DNA from: Clostridiales bacterium
GTDB lineage: Bacteria; Bacillota; Clostridia; Peptostreptococcales; Anaerovoracaceae
DNA length: 51,853 nt
Assembly: GCA_022773945.1 (NCBI GenBank)
Contig: JALFNS010000022.1
Span: 1 to 51,853, forward strand
Direction: 5' to 3'
Both the position numbers and the translations under genes were made by a program. The notes beneath the pieces are model-generated. The model saw only the letters and a program-made list of their open reading frames with translations. It ran no database searches and was not told where the DNA came from. This document shows, in pieces, positions 50,365-51,853 of this stretch. The number at the start of each line of letters is the position of its first letter. Position 1 is the stretch's first letter.

Positions 50365-51537
50365 CTATATTGTATATTTGTCGATTTCTGCAATCAAATC
50401 TTCAATCAACGCATGAGTGTAAGTGTCCTGAGTAAGGTCCTGCGCTGAGTGCCCGATAATCTTCTTGAGGTATACCGGATTAAGCTTTGAAGCGGCTGCA
50501 TATGTCGCAAAGCTGTGACGGCATTCATGCGGCGTGTGCTTCATGCCCAGCTCCTCGCACATAGGGTCGAAGAATGATGTCAGATAGCTGTGGTATTCAA
50601 TCTGTTTCCCTTTATTGCTCTTGAATATATGCCCTGTGCTATTTAATACAATACGTCGCTCCAGTATCGGCATGAGCTTTTTATGGATAGGAACCACACG
50701 ACGAGCGGCGGCTGTCTTTGTGCCTCTCAGATCTATCCATCGTTCTTCAAGATGTACGTCCTCCGCCTTAAGGTCCAGGAGCTCCCCGATACGCATCCCG
50801 GTGTACAGCATGACGAGTACGGAATCCATAAGCGGCACACCTGTAAGAGCATGTTTGCGCTCGCTCTTTTGTATCCATTCGATATTGTCCCATACAAGCC
50901 GGACTTCCTCCCTAGAGAACGGTGTCTTCACCTTCGATTCTTTCTCGGACGTAATCTCAACAAATTTGGAGTAGTCCTTGTCGACGAAGTTGTTCTTGTC
51001 TGCAATCTTGTAAACCGCATGGAACAGCTTGAGCAGGTTGTTCTGCGTAGACTTCGACTTGTCGGCATACTCGTTGACAACGTTCTGCATATGAGTAGTG
51101 ACAATCTCGTTCATTCTCATGTTGTAGAGGTTGCCGCACTTCTTGTATGCGGATATATATGCTGACTTCGCAGCCGGCTTCATCTTCTCAAGCTTCTCTT
51201 CCTTGAGAATCTCATAGACCTGCTGGAAGGTAATAGTGCGCTTGTCCAGGTCGTATGGACTTTTATTGTAGTCTGCAAGGGCAACGAGCGCATCCGCTCT
51301 CTTCTCATAGTAGCCTATGCACTTCTGAACCTGTTTAGCACTCCGGTTCTTCTCGTAGTAGGCATTGCACTCCGCCTCGACCTGTGCATACAGCTCAGGA
51401 CTTATCATGTCCTTCAGGAAGGCAATATTTTTGCGTTTAGCGCCCATTTCATAGCCGGTGGTAATATAAGCCGCATAAGGTCGTCTGCGCTTGCCAGAGA
51501 GCTTCTTGACGGTTCCGTATCCGTTGGGGTGTTTCAT
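50365..51537 (-). CDS. Tyrosine recombinase (phage/ICE integrase)
   Basis: A 390-residue site-specific recombinase with all catalytic residues: Arg in YTGMRIGELLDLK, Lys in the GTKTAAARRVVPI strand, HECRHSF (His-x-x-Arg), GHSAQDLTQDTYTH (His and nucleophile Tyr). A core-binding SAM-like domain (about 110-190) and a basic N-terminal arm-binding part precede it. It would integrate and excise a mobile element that extends right of the window. Start: ATG 51537 fits GGGAGG (51551-51546) better than GTG 51546, which lies inside that ribosome site. Confidence 0.9.
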   Translation of the reverse strand: MKHPNGYGTVKKLSGKRRRPYAAYITTGYEMGAKRKNIAFLKDMISPELYAQVEAECNAYYEKNRSAKQVQKCIGYYEKRADALVALADYNKSPYDLDKRTITFQQVYEILKEEKLEKMKPAAKSAYISAYKKCGNLYNMRMNEIVTTHMQNVVNEYADKSKSTQNNLLKLFHAVYKIADKNNFVDKDYSKFVEITSEKESKVKTPFSREEVRLVWDNIEWIQKSERKHALTGVPLMDSVLVMLYTGMRIGELLDLKAEDVHLEERWIDLRGTKTAAARRVVPIHKKLMPILERRIVLNSTGHIFKSNKGKQIEYHSYLTSFFDPMCEELGMKHTPHECRHSFATYAAASKLNPVYLKKIIGHSAQDLTQDTYTHALIEDLIAEIDKYTI

Positions 51538-51578
51538 GCTGTCCACCTCCCTTGTCGAATTTCTTCCTGCATTTTCCG

Positions 51579-51608
51579 TTGTGTCGGAATATTCCTGACT
51601 TGTATAAT
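51579..51608 (+). promoter_or_regulatory. Promoter of the 36-residue frame
   Basis: TTGTGT (51579-51584), 18 bp, TATAAT (51603-51608), divergent from the integrase gene. AAAGGA at 51634-51639 precedes the ATG at 51643. Confidence 0.5.
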
Positions 51609-51642
51609 ATTTTCAGAAAATGTTTCAGCAGTGAAAGGATGT

Positions 51643-51753
51643 ATGAAAATGAGTAAACCCGAGTACTTAGAATTAATCAACAAACTGCTTTCAAAGTGCG
51701 AGAAGGAAAGCACCCTTGAGTTCATTTACGTTCTGCTGACGAAAATAATTTAA
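51643..51753 (+). CDS. 36-residue helical protein of the integrative element
   Basis: A small frame with promoter and ribosome site: MKMSKPEYLELINKLLSKCE followed by a hydrophobic-polar helix ending LLTKII. It resembles very small proteins found beside integrases and XRE regulators of Clostridial mobile elements, with no HTH visible. Possibly an excision or regulatory peptide. The end overlaps an oppositely directed small frame. Confidence 0.5.
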   Translation: MKMSKPEYLELINKLLSKCEKESTLEFIYVLLTKII

Positions 51754-51847
51754 GGCTGTCAAGCATAGCCTTGACAGCAAGTAATCTGTCGGTATCCATT
51801 TTGTACAGGAGCATAACCAGCTCACAGTACAATTTATCAGTTTCCAT
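51722..51847 (-). CDS. 41-residue helical protein, convergent with the previous frame
   Basis: The minus-strand frame from ATG 51847 to TGA 51722 encodes METDKLYCELVMLLYKMDTD and 21 further residues, a similar leucine-rich helix. Its ribosome site would lie at the window edge and cannot be judged. The 3' end overlaps the 36-residue frame by 32 bp on the opposite strand. GGCTGTCAAG/CTTGACAGCC (51754-51779) within it is an inverted repeat. Confidence 0.4.
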   Translation of the reverse strand: METDKLYCELVMLLYKMDTDRLLAVKAMLDSLKLFSSAERK

Positions 51848-51853
51848 TCTTAT

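Overview
The window reads as chromosomal DNA of a Gram-positive anaerobe of the Clostridia (Bacillota). The closest feel is Eubacteriales family XIII/Anaerovoracaceae, but that is inference from gene content, not a search. Supporting signs are strong GGAGG ribosome sites, FabK as the enoyl-ACP reductase, a CarD regulator, DUF4428 and DUF3427 proteins, EutH and Xaa-His dipeptidase. UGA is used as a normal stop. No rRNA or tRNA gene was seen.

Region 1 (1-11.2 kb) is accessory and unstable. It holds an AraC regulator; a 98%-identical but internally deleted copy of a flavodoxin gene that lies intact 8.6 kb away; a lone HipA-like kinase; a complete three-gene hipBST-type toxin-antitoxin operon with three operators exactly 41 bp apart; an EutH permease; a CorC/HlyC protein cut off after its CBS domains at a HipB-like operator and a decayed hipB; a MarR-MATE exporter pair with a perfect 18-bp operator (the MATE gene is frameshifted at a T8 tract); an EamA-type transporter behind an attenuator-like terminator; an orphan Phd antitoxin; and a self-inhibited class III Fic protein. 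It ends in a gene-free array of palindromes.

Region 2 (11.2-19.2 kb) is metabolic and repair housekeeping: ArsC/Spx-like protein, Tag glycosylase, cupin, YfcC-type carrier with PepD dipeptidase, a PLD-DEAD-DUF3427 helicase and a MutT-type Nudix hydrolase. Region 3 (19.3-27.9 kb) has a minus-strand signalling operon with two membrane sensors and a NarL-type regulator, diverging across a 16-bp operator from an uncharacterised six-gene SPFH/zinc-ribbon cluster. One gene of that cluster carries an in-frame UGA followed at once by a hairpin.

Region 4 (27.9-36.6 kb) contains aminopeptidase P, two acyl-activating (AMP-forming) ligases, an AEC transporter and a tightly overlapping operon: E2/CAT-fold acyltransferase lacking the usual catalytic His, ligase, ABM monooxygenase, DMT exporter and a small protein. 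A second palindrome array (36.63-36.91 kb) with the same 63-nt period follows.

Region 5 (37-50.2 kb) is core: carD; a fatty-acid operon acpP-fabK-fabD-fabG-fabF-fabZ-fabF2-marR; rpsB-tsf (EF-Ts has a long insertion); an MBL-fold hydrolase; rpsO; pnp; and an OmpR-type regulator. Region 6 (50.2-51.85 kb) is the edge of an integrative element: a tyrosine recombinase and two very small genes, running out of the window.

The most unusual signals are the two 63-64-nt-period arrays of diverged palindromes that keep their dyad symmetry and a GAAAA-type loop, the hipBST operon whose kinase lacks both loop serines, the UGA-plus-hairpin gene in the SPFH cluster, and the recent partial duplication of the flavodoxin gene.
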